Shown one piece after another: positions 12,799 through 22,838 of a stretch of 64,000 nucleotides of DNA (within the stretch, counting starts at the first letter, position 1; each line of letters starts with the position of its first letter). The notes beneath the pieces are model-generated. The model did no database searches and had not been told where the DNA came from. It saw only the letters and a program-made list of their open reading frames with translations. The stretch covers positions 23,340,364 through 23,404,363 of the forward strand of contig CM073322.1 in assembly GCA_037043015.1 (NCBI GenBank), written 5' to 3'. The translations under genes and the position numbers were made by a program. The DNA is from Bryum argenteum. Lineage: Eukaryota > Streptophyta > Bryopsida > Bryales > Bryaceae.

Positions 12799-14741
12799 TT
12801 AACCCAGGCTTTCCCTTACCAACTCGTAGGCCAAGAAACAAGCTGCATTAGCTGGCACACTTCGTGCCATGGCAGGACCGAATCCTCGGTACAGTCCCTT
12901 CACTCCCTCGGCAGCGAACACCTTCCTGAATGCATCCATGGTGCCATTGTACTTGGGATTCCGATGGTCATCCACCTGCACAATCAATCGTCCATACACT
13001 TCTATCACATACTCTCTCTTTCCGAAGCTCTTTCCGAAGAATGTCACCAATTGGTCGCATGTAGCCCTCTTTGCAGAAGACTATGTACACATGAAATATT
13101 GGATAATTCAAATCTATGTATTGAAACGATATAGATTGAATCTGTAATAAACTGTAGATTGTAAACCGTAAATAGAAGAAGCACAGAAGATAGCACAGAA
13201 GATTAAAACCAGTGATCAAGCTGGATCTTGAGCAAATCACTGCACCTGAATCACACTCTTGATCACGTCTGTTGGGTAGACGGACACCCAGAACATCGCC
13301 CCGGCAACACCTCCGGCAAAGAGCTGTGATCCTCGCCCCAGTTTCGATGTATCCTGACCTGCAAATTGAAACATACACGTCCCTTTATAAGGCAGCAGTG
13401 AAAAAAACATCAATCATGTCAAAATGCGGCACTGAAGGATGTCAATTTGTGGAGAGACATGCTGTGAAAAGAGAAGGATGGGACTCCATGTGGGAGAAAT
13501 GAGCTACCTCCGGCGAGGTACTGTTTGGTGGCTTCGTAAGCACCGAACATGGCGGCGTTTCCAGGAACTTCCCGCATGAGAGTGGGAGTGAGACCCTTGT
13601 ACAATCCCAACATACCACCTTCGGAGCGCAGGACATGGCGGGCCACGTCGAAGGGGCCGTTGTAATGCACAGCTCCCTTCACTGCTGCTCCTGTTGCTGC
13701 TGCGGTTCCAGTGGCAGCTCCTACTCCGGCCAGGACTGGCGCTTCCACGGCCGTGGTGGCAAGTGCACTTTGTGCTTGCAGCCGACACTTGACTAGCTCC
13801 GTTGGACACGCCACCATTGAGCATGCCACTCCCGCTCCAGCTCCTGTTCCCAAAATCCACTGTCAATCTCCACTGATGGCATTGACATATACAACTCATG
13901 GTCTTCCCCTCATTTCAAACTTTTCAATTGAATTCCGACGTCGGACAAGAGACGCGACTCTGATGGTTACTACAATTCCCGGTAGACTGCTGTATTCCTG
14001 TCCTTCATGTGCAATTTTTGACCATGTTTGCAGAATTCAGTTTATGTGATACTTCATCTACGGAGTGACAAATATATACTACAGGAAGCTTCATTCCATG
14101 ATCAACTTTTACTCTTCAAGCATGCAGCTTAACCAAGCGCAACAACGACTAAGAAGAACTTGTTTGATTGAGAAATTTATTTTTTCAACGCTAAGTGCTT
14201 GGTGAATCAACTCATTTCTCGGACACATTTAGACAATGCATCGTGATTCTTGAAACACATCTCTTATGGGAGCTCCGTGACTCCATGACAAAAAACGCAG
14301 TTCGAATTGGAAAGCGAAAGAGCGCAGGGTTGCTACAGAGAGGCAAAAGAACGGGTGAGTCTTTCTAATTCGGACGAGTGCGAAGGCAAGAAGAGTAATG
14401 TACGTACCAGCGATCATTTGCTGCGAGACAGAGAGGTGGGCGCCAGGGGAATCTCGGAGAAGTGCTTCCATCTGGCCACGGGCAGTGAACAAGACGGCGT
14501 TAAAGACGGCGACAGTGGCGAGCGGAGCGCCCATGCCTTTGTACAAGCCCTTGGGACCCTCGGCGGCGAGCGTCTGCTTGACGGCGTCGATGGCGCCATT
14601 GAACTTGGGCGGTTGGCCAGGCAACGGCGCGGGCTGCGATTGCAGCTTCACTTTGATGGTGTCGAACGGGTGCCCCACCAGCAGTTGCGCCACCCCCGCA
14701 AACGTGCCCGCCGTCAAATCCTTGGCCACGGCGTCCGACAT
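12799..14741 (-). CDS. BOU: Mitochondrial carrier BOU (A BOUT DE SOUFFLE, carnitine/acylcarnitine-carrier-like)
   Basis: Four exons on the minus strand: 14741-14408, 13843-13508, 13358-13246, 12975-12799, giving 319 residues in a continuous frame. The three repeats of the SLC25 family are visible through their signature starts PFDTIKVK, PTELVKCR and PTDVIKSV, each followed by the matching G-hydrophobic-Y/K-G motif (EGPKGLYKGMG, EGGMLGLYKGL, EGVKGLYRGFG). The C-terminus SVPANAACFLAYE is characteristic of plant BOU. In Arabidopsis this inner-membrane carrier is needed for photorespiratory glycine decarboxylase function in young leaves and has been shown to carry glutamate. The matrix loop after the second signature carries an unusual Ala/Gly/Thr-rich stretch of about 40 residues before HYNGPFDVARHVL. 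I chose the start MSDAVAKD; an in-frame Met nine codons upstream is possible. Confidence 0.95.
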
Positions 14742-15894
14742 GGTGCCCCTTGCGCCCCACTCACTCACTCACTCACTGCTCCCGCTCTTCTGTCTCGCAA
14801 GGTGTGTGGAGCGAGTGAGGGCAATGCGGGGGGGAGTGAATGCAAGGGGAGATTCAACACAATTCTGAATGTGGGGAAGAAATACCGACCAGGAGGAGTG
14901 GGTTGAGGCCCACCTGAGCCACAGGAATGAGACACTGAAATGGTGGCCGCAGGCGCGCGATCGACTTTCGGACGATGCAGAGCCAGAAACAGTCTGGGGC
15001 CACACGAAAAAGCCACTCCCCTGGATGCGCCACACCCGTCACCTCCCTCCCTGCCTACGGACCTCGTTTCCCTTGCTCTCTCTCATTCTCATTCCTTCCT
15101 CTTTTGTGACACCCTCCTCTTTATATTAAGTGCACTTCATTGCAAAGAATGGGTACAGATCCTCTTCTCCTTTTTTCCTCCAAGGTAACATGCTCAATTA
15201 CCACACTATATTCAATTTTAAAAATTACTTGTGGAGTGGTGAAAGGAAGTGTTATGGAGGAATGTGCAAAGTTTGGAGAATACCTGTGATGATGAAAACA
15301 TATACTGGTCATAGGTTTGTAATAATATCTCCAAAAGAAGTGTATAATGATCGTTATGCAATCTGCAATACGGCATGAGCTCCTCTACTCATATAGTGCA
15401 AAATACAGCAAAACACCATGGAGTCATCATCCTTATATCATCAGTTTTGGAGCAGAGTCCATCCAAGACTTCCTCCTCTTGAATCAAAGCCAACATATTT
15501 TCATCCAAAGCCAACGTATTTTCATCCATATACAACATATTTTCATCCAAAGTGACTACATTGCATGATTAATGGTTGTCACACGAAAGGAAAAATCTGC
15601 TTTTGGGGAGGCAGAACAAATGGCAACACTTGCTTTCCCCATTTTCAAGGAAAAGATATTTGTATATGGAAAATTCTGAGGGAATCTATATTATTGTAGA
15701 TACCGCCGGCGGTTGACTGAATCCGTCCGTCATCTGGCTTCTTCAGATCCTTTTTCAAGCAAGTTCTTTGCTCCCTTGTTGTCACATGATGAACAAGCAC
15801 CCTACGTTCCTCACTTCTCTTGCTGTGAATTTCTAAACCTCAGTAATGGAACCTGTTTGGCTAATGTAGTGTTATATAGAGTGCCAAAAATGTA

Positions 15895-15996
15895 CTTCCT
15901 CTCTCCCATTATTATTGTCCAATAGGTTTTCTCAAATCTACTTTCCGAGGTAGATTTGAGAAAACCTACTATACAATTATAATGGGACAAAGGGAG
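15895..15996. mobile_element. Stowaway-like MITE (Tc1/mariner type), copy A, 102 bp
   Basis: The ends CTTCCTCTCTCCCATTAT and ATAATGGGACAAAGGGAG pair as an inverted repeat that continues through AATAGGTTTTCTCAAATCTAC and its complement, so the whole element folds into one hairpin. A TA dinucleotide flanks each side (15893-15894, 15997-15998), the target duplication of Stowaway elements. Its partner at 17056-17157 has the same length. Confidence 0.9.
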
Positions 15997-16518
15997 TAGT
16001 GTTTAACCAAGGAGGTGGGGTTGTTAATGACTTAATGTAGCACCTTGGTTTTTAATTCGCACCCTTTTTTAACGGACTCGTTGAATGACTATGCTATATT
16101 ATTTCTTCTACTACACCATGATAAAATTTAAAAGCAAATGTAGTCTACAAATCCGAAAAATTTGAGGTTTTCAAATAAGAAGCATGGGCTAAAAGTCAAG
16201 TCAACTTGAATTGAAGGTGGGCTTAGGGCGGGCCGCCAAAGGTAGCAAGTCAAGTAGCTAGTGTGTAAGGAAAGGAAATTGACCTCCACCTAGCTAAATG
16301 TGGCCAGTCTTGCTCCTTTAGCCACTCCATAGGAAACGCCCTACCCCAGTTAGTCCAGGAGCACTACCAAATGCAGTTTTTGAGGCTGGAGGATTCGACG
16401 ATCATACCCCACGTTAATGCCATGTACTCATCAAGCACATCTTGCACAAAGGAAGGACGATACTTGGTAATGTGCTGGGATTGTTGTGCTAGTTTAACCC
16501 TGGGATTGTTGTGCTAGT

Positions 16519-16886
16519 TTAACCCTTAAAGGTGCCTGTCAGCCCCTTGGGCTGTTTTCCAGCATAATCTTGCATGCAGCTCTTTTGATTCTCAATTTTT
16601 CACTTATTTTTGTATATCATTCTGGTCACCTTTTCATGATGCATCTACAAAGTGAAATCCTACAATTCAAATTGCAATTATTATGAGTGATTTGTGCTTT
16701 GAAAGGATTGTGGTAGGTAGGTTGGGATTGCACAAAACCTTGTAGGAGGTTGCAAACTCATCATTGATTGGTTCATTCATGCTGCCCAAATTCAAAAAGT
16801 GCACTATTCATGTTGCCCAAGTCCAAAAGATGTTGAGATCCAATTTGGGGCTGCCCATTGAGGAGTGGAAGGACCTTTAAGGGTTA
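16519..16886. mobile_element. MITE of the TTAACCCCTAAAGG family, copy 2
   Basis: The left end TTAACCCTTAAAGGTGCC and right end GGACCTTTAAGGGTTAA form a near-perfect inverted repeat around 335 bp of non-coding DNA. The 25-bp unit just upstream is duplicated so that the left flank and first bases of the element occur twice. Confidence 0.65.
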
Positions 16887-17055
16887 ATTAACAAGTTGGT
16901 TTTTCAAGACAAATTGCAGAGACTTGAAGAGCATTTTACCTACTGAAGCCCCAATCAGTCCACACCAGTAAATAAACAAGCACCCAAATGTGGAATCACC
17001 TACAGCCCCTCCACTATCAACATCGATAGCGGCACCTTTTGCCAGAGGGTATGTA

Positions 17056-17157
17056 CTCCCTCTGTCCCATTATAATTGTCTAGTAGGTTCTCTCAGATCT
17101 ACCTTGAGAGGTAGATTTGAGAGAACCTACTATACAGTTATAATGGGACAGAGGGAG
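17056..17157. mobile_element. Stowaway-like MITE (Tc1/mariner type), copy B, 102 bp
   Basis: The ends CTCCCTCTGTCCCATTATAA and TTATAATGGGACAGAGGGAG are a perfect inverted repeat, flanked by TA at 17054-17055 and 17158-17159. Internal arms AGGTTCTCTCAGATCTACC and its complement make a full-length hairpin. The more perfect ends suggest a younger insertion than copy A. Confidence 0.93.
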
Positions 17158-18231
17158 TATATACAGATTGAGGCGGCTGTACACCCCAATGATTTGGAAT
17201 GAAACACAATAGAATTCACTCTTAGCTGAAATGTTCATACAAGAAGACTATGCGGTTGAATAGCATGAGAATGGTAAAATGACTCATGCTTAAAATGAAA
17301 GAAAAACTTTACAGTGGTTTTGACATCAACTTATACTAAATTGTGGTTCAAAAACATTATTGTTCTTGAACGGCCCTTGAGAAATATTTGCCTTTTGATG
17401 AATTCTTTTAGAACGGCCTTTGAAAAATAGAATTGTTCATGATTAGCCATTCAAAAATAGATATATTTATGAACAACATCTAAGACGGAAAGTAGTCATT
17501 AACACCCGTTTAAAAATTGAAATAGTTTTGAATAGCCGTTCAAGAGGAGAAATGATCGTGAATAGCCGTTGAGAGAGATTGCCCTTTGACTGCATTCAAA
17601 CTGTAAAAAAACAATAAAAATGTGATATTTCATAAATATGTTGATTTTAGGAAGGACGTGCGTGATATTATAAAACGTGCCATTTTACAAAAAGAAATGT
17701 TTCCTGTGTTTTGAGTTCAAAAATGTACATGTATATTGGCAGGTTTTAGAAAGGGGCCAATAAGGGCTTCGACAAAATGACACCAAGTTCATACAAGTTT
17801 ATTAGATTTCAGCAGGTATCGATGAGCTTCAAGGTCAAAAATCCTATGGTAGTGCGACGCGTGTGTAAGTCAAATTTAATGTTCGTACTTACACCTCAGA
17901 AAACCACACATACTTGAAACTGGGATCATTGTAGACAATTTATCTGATGAACAACCGATTTGTAAATATGTGTCATCCTCAAAATGGACACAAACAAATG
18001 GAACCGTCATGCTACCTGAGGATCCTGAAGAAAAGACGCAACCGAGCCAAATGCAAAGTTCCTCAATTCCAATTGCAGCCGATGGTGGTTAATTCAACGA
18101 ACCAACGCACAACTACTAACTCAAGTGTTCCAGTATTTCAATCTACAAACTGCATCCTCTACATAAACGTGAATCCGATTGAAGCTCTACGTATCATTTT
18201 TCCTATGATACTATGGTCTACACTATCACCT

Positions 18232-19009
18232 TCAGACTAATACAGGGAGGATCTTTGCAACATGTTCCAAGGGGATGCTATCAGCCATATTGCGTCTCAA
18301 TACTGGCTGATTGTCTTCATTCAACGACAAAACTACCAACTGCACGAACATGAAAGACACTTAGATAAGGCAACCGAAAAAGTACGAGAAGCAAGATAGA
18401 ATCAAATGGAAGAATCCATTGAAAAGCCAGGTTCTTATCTACTGAACGACATCAAATGCCTTCCTTGGTGGGGATTGCAAACCAGGGGATGTACGCCAGT
18501 CAATACATAAGTATGTACCTTGCCGCCTTGTTCGAGTGCCCAACCGTTGTTATTTACTTGGTGCTCCAAAAACTTGTCTAATGACAGTCCTTGCACATTA
18601 ATAGCCTGCGAAACAATCCATTTTCAAATGAGTAGCGGTCTAACGGAAAAAAAAACGAAGGACAGAATCCCTCCTATCGAACAAACTCTTCATCCAACGT
18701 GATTCGAAGCAAATTCTCAAAACACACCTCTGTCAAGATTGATCGTGGCAGGCGCTGATAAGTGATCGAAAGCACATGAATGGCGTAACCCTGGATAGCT
18801 TGCTCAAATCCTGTACCCAAGGGTGAAAATACATCAAAAGACAGAGTGTGGATAAAGGTCAATCCCAATTACAAACCACGTGACTTAAGTTAATCAACGT
18901 CGGGACAAGCATGAGCTGCTGCAGCATTGTATGTACTCTTACCAGGTACCACTTCAAGAATATTCCTATTTCTGTTGGACTCATCCCAGAACTCCCGGAA
19001 CCGAGAAGT
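18232..19009 (-). CDS. Eukaryotic translation initiation factor 3 subunit K, C-terminal half only
   Basis: Four consecutive exons are clear: 19009-18943, 18810-18728, 18605-18519, 18339-18232. They join in frame to 115 residues: TSRFREFWDES...ILEVVPG, then FEQAIQGYAIHVLSITYQRLPRSILTE, AINVQGLSLDKFLEHQV, and DSIPLEHVAKILPVLV before the stop. This matches the PCI/winged-helix half of plant eIF3k, a small subunit of the 43S pre-initiation complex factor. An intact protein is about 225 residues, so roughly the first 110 should lie at higher coordinates. I could not find them between 19010 and 20095 or just beyond the CACTA element. The remaining exons have no stops or frameshifts. Either upstream exons sit beyond what I recognise, or this is a 5'-truncated copy. 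Confidence 0.85.
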
Positions 19010-20095
19010 CTGCCAAAAGACATCACAAAAACCACCAATGCAGCTGTAAGATCACTAACACATGATACTCACACTAACTTGCCACTAGTCGTTAACTCCC
19101 AAGACCTTCCTCGTAATGATAACCCTTATCTTAAATAACTCACACTAACTTACTACCAGTCGGCAGTGGTTTAGTGTGAGTTTCCCGAGCTAAACTTACG
19201 CTTTCACCTTCATCGTTCGCCCCAGGGCTGCCCTGCCTGCTGCACCACCCCCCACCAGCATTCACAGCTGCATCACCGTTATTACGTGCCGGCTCTAGTC
19301 CACCGTCTCAAGCAGCAGCTGCTGGGGCGCGTGGCTGCAATTTACTTGACAAGCTGCAGCGGGATCCCTGGCTGCCCTGCCTGGATGGGAGTCGAGGAAC
19401 CTGGAGGCGCCGAAGATTTAGGTTCCACCCTGCTGCTGCTGCATGCGAGGTTTTGACATGAAGCACTGGCTATGGTCGTGCCGTTGTTAACTTTCAGAAC
19501 CTTCCTCGCAGGTGCATGGCGATTTTGAACATGCTGTTTCCGAACGATCGCCGTGTTGTGTTTTTGTGGTAGGACTCTAGCTTGATTCATCCGAGCCAGC
19601 TAGGCTCGTGTAAAGTTTGGAGCTTTCGTGCAATGGAGGCAAATGTGGGCTTGGTCGACGTATCTCATAAGCGAAATGAGCTCGTTGTCATATGTGCAGA
19701 TGGGGTAACGTCCTGGCTCAACTCTATGCATTTCTTGACGAGTCTGCGGTGTTCTCGAGGTGGTTTCCGCCATGGCCAGCGCGAGTAGATTTGTGGGTGC
19801 TTTCAAGCTTGAACGATCCCTATACTCGGTTTCTTACACCCGACCAGGTGTGATACCAAGACTGTATCAGTTTTATGTAGCTTCTCCCATCTATGTATGT
19901 GCTAGGACTCACGCTTTATCGTATGTGCTAAGGCGAACATTACGTGCCCTCATACTCACCCAAGAACGGGATAACTCTTTGGTTGTGTACTCTCAAAAGA
20001 ACAATGTGTAGTACTTAGTGTCCGTCCATTAAGCATGCCTATCAAGTAAGTAGATGCTTTCAAGTAATGTCAAGACTGAAGTTGTGCTGCTCACA
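19010..20095. other. Region upstream of the eIF3k exons, no gene recognised
   Basis: The stretch includes a small hairpin at about 19137-19183, with AACTCACACTAA pairing to TTAGTGTGAGTT, and a G+C-rich part (19200-19800) with several open frames that resemble nothing I know. It ends at the CTT target duplication of the CACTA element. Confidence 0.5.
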
Positions 20096-20829
20096 CTTCA
20101 CTAATAGAAAAGGGTGTCAATTCTGACTAGTCGCGAATGACTATGGTGTCAATTCTGACTCTGACTAGTCAAATGCGTATTCAGATCGGAAAAACTTAGT
20201 CAGCTAAAGGGGGAGTAAAACTTTAAGTCATATTTTAGTCATATTTTAGTCATATTTGTAGTCATACGACTATTTGGAGTCAAAATTTTTAGGCACCTCG
20301 ATGATTTTACGGTTGGGGAACGCCGAGAACGTGGTTATTTATGACCGGGTAGGCATATGACTAGAGTAGTCATCGTCTTGACTAAGGTTTCGGGCAACAA
20401 TATGACTACGCATGATTTTCTTGTAGTCATTTGACTACCACAATGGTTTTTTTATTTTGGTTCCGACCACTCATAAGACTAATTTCGTGATTACACTAAA
20501 TTCCTACTTGTCTTATGACTACTGTAGTCATCCCTTAGTCACCACATCCGTATGTTTTATTTCGTTTCCTACCATTGTATATACTAATTTACTATGTACA
20601 CTATATTCACACATCCCTTATGACTATCATAGTCATAACTTAGTCATCAGAGTAGTTTTATAATAAGTGGTTTCAACCACCCATAAGACTAATTTAGTGT
20701 CTACACTAAATTCCCACCTGCCTTATGACTGCTGTAGTCAGAATTTAGTCAAAGGCAAATTTTTTTAATTCTGTTTTCGACCACTCCTAAGACTAATTTC
20801 TTTCCTACACTAAATTCCTACCTGCCTTA

Positions 20830-21600
20830 TGACTGTCGTAGTCAGGACTTAGTCAAAAGGCAGTTAGTTTTTTTTATTTCAATTATTTTCATCTCCGCTA
20901 ATAAGACTAATTTCTTGTCTACACTAAATTCCTACCTGCCTTATGACTGTCGTAGTCAGAACTTAGTCAAAAGGCAGTTAGTTTTTTTTATTTCAATTAT
21001 TTTCATCTCCGCTAATAAGACTAATTTCTTGTCTACACTAAATTCCTACCTGCCTTATGACTGTCGTAGTCAGAACTTAGTCAAAAGGTAGTTAGTTTTT
21101 TTTTTTTTTTTTTTTTTTTAATTTTTTCATCTCCGCTAATAAGACTAATTTCTTGTCTACACTAAATTCCTACCTGCCTTATGACTGTCGTAGTCAGAAC
21201 TTAGTCAAAAGGTAGTTAGTTTTTTTTTTTTTTTTTTTTTTTTTTTTCATCTCCGCTAATAAGACTAATTTCTTGTCTACACTAAATTCCTACCTGCCTT
21301 ATGACTGTCGTAGTCAGAACTTAGTCAAAAGGTAGTTAGTTTTTTTTTTTTTTTTTTTTAATTTTTTCATCCCCGCTAATAAGACTAATTTCTTGTCTAC
21401 ACTAAATTCCTACCTGCCTTTCGACTGTTGTAGTCAGAACTTAGTCAAAAGGCAATTAGTTTTTTTTTTGTTTTTAAATTTTTTTTCATCTCCGCTAAGA
21501 AAAACTAATTTATTGTCTACACTAAATTCCTACCTGTCTTATGACTACGGTACTCATAATTTAGTCAACCCAAGGGTTTTTTTATGCAGTCACTGGTTCA
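20830..21600. repeat. About 120-bp tandem repeat with internal T tracts in the CACTA left end
   Basis: Six units begin near 20890, 21004, 21128, 21248, 21368 and 21487, each reading CATCTCCGCTAATAAGAC, then CTACACTAAATTCCTACCTG, then a TATGACTG-CGTAGTCAGAAC motif pair, then a T tract. The spacing varies (114-124 bp) largely through T-tract length (about 8 to 27). Divergent earlier units start around 20470, 20690 and 20770. Each unit holds an inverted pair of the TAGTCA motif. Confidence 0.9.
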
Positions 21601-21737
21601 ACAAATATGACTATAATTAGGAGTAAGTCGTTCATACGACAAAAATCAACATGTAGCTGATTCTCATCAGGTACTCGTCCACACTATCTCTCACACTACG
21701 CGTACTACACGACCGTATATATCAACAACGCTTCCTA

Positions 21738-22592
21738 TCACTCATCTGCATCCTCCTCGGAATCCAACAAGTTCTGTTGGGCTTCCTCTGTGGTCAATCT
21801 TCTAGCAGTGCCGTGATCATGAGTTTGTACTTCTGCTTCCACAAGTATGTAGTGAGGTCTCAGGCCCTCATACTCTTTGTCTCTACCTAACCGTAGACTC
21901 TGCAATTCCGGTCTTCCCGCAGCTCTTGACTCCACTCTTGCACCACGTGGCTGTCGGCGTAAAACGACCTTCCATCCACTGTTTTCTTTCTCATCGCAGA
22001 AAAATACTTGTTGTACGTGAAGGGGAAATGCGAAGGAGTCCGCTGAGTATGGAACCAACCGATCAAATCTGAACAATGTGAATCCATATTCGTCGGTTTT
22101 CATTGTAGCACGAGCTCCCCTTCTATTTGCTTGTGCCCACGTACAGTACAACACCACAACTTCAAATTTCCCGTAGTCCACGCTAAGAATTTCGTCCACC
22201 CACCCCACGTACTCCAGATTTGTTGTCCTCAGATTGCGGTCATGCGAACTAGCGCGACAAGATTGGAGGAACGTAGCTGCTACTGCGCTGTCACATGTAG
22301 CCATATCAGCTTCTATTCCACGTACACGTATATGATTTCCATATGCGTACATCGACTTGTATCCCTTTGTCTGGACTGAAGGGGGGGTCAGCAACGCTTG
22401 GATGTCCGCGGAGACATCTGTCCCCGTCGCCATATCGTTGGATACAACATCGTGAAACCATTGATTCAATTGCTGGTGCTGTATGTCGGTGGGGTAATCT
22501 ACGCGTTTCTTCCTTTGATGTCGACGGAATATGTTGCGGGCGTCCTCTCGTCGCTTCATTTCACATGCGTAACGCCTGTAGCAAGCCAGCAC
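21738..22592 (-). CDS. CACTA transposon protein, DUF4216 region
   Basis: This 284-residue frame carries a DUF4216-like domain, found at the C-terminus of plant CACTA transposases: YVGWVDEILSVDYGKFEVVVLYCTW, then DEYGFTLFRFDRLV and LHVQQVFFCDEKENSGWKVVLR (given here in parts). It lies just downstream of the TNP2 exons on the same strand, so it may be the last exon of one long transposase or a second protein. The C-terminus is acidic (LLDSEEDADE). No break is visible in the frame. Confidence 0.8.
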   Translation of the reverse strand: MLACYRRYACEMKRREDARNIFRRHQRKKRVDYPTDIQHQQLNQWFHDVVSNDMATGTDVSADIQALLTPPSVQTKGYKSMYAYGNHIRVRGIEADMATCDSAVAATFLQSCRASSHDRNLRTTNLEYVGWVDEILSVDYGKFEVVVLYCTWAQANRRGARATMKTDEYGFTLFRFDRLVPYSADSFAFPLHVQQVFFCDEKENSGWKVVLRRQPRGARVESRAAGRPELQSLRLGRDKEYEGLRPHYILVEAEVQTHDHGTARRLTTEEAQQNLLDSEEDADE

Positions 22593-22838
22593 TTCGACTG
22601 CGTTATTTCACATTAGCGTGTTTTTACAATGACCACTATTTGTAGGCCCTTTCATATGGCCTATGACTATTTGTAAGCCCTTACAGATGGCCTATGACTA
22701 TGCGTAGTCATTCCGCAGCGGAAGAATGACTATGTGCAGACATACTCCTTAGCCGACGCATGACCACATTCCAAAATAAAACTAGGGGCTAATACGACTA
22801 CGCATGGATGTTCCCCTTCAAGTAATGACTACGCGTAG

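Larger units (their letters stand above)
14742..18231. other. Intergenic DNA with small transposons
   Basis: Apart from the two Stowaway-like elements, one TTAACCC-type MITE and a 25-bp tandem duplication near 16470-16525 (unit starting TGGGATTGTTGTGC), no gene is supported. The first few hundred bases above 14741 should hold the BOU promoter; a TTTATATTAA sequence lies near 15119. From about 17390 to 17580 degenerate units of GAATAGCCGTTCAA-type sequence recur. Confidence 0.55.

Noticed and set aside
14307-14906. 199-codon plus-strand frame opposite BOU exon 1
   Set aside because: It is the antisense shadow of a G+C-rich coding exon and has no family features.
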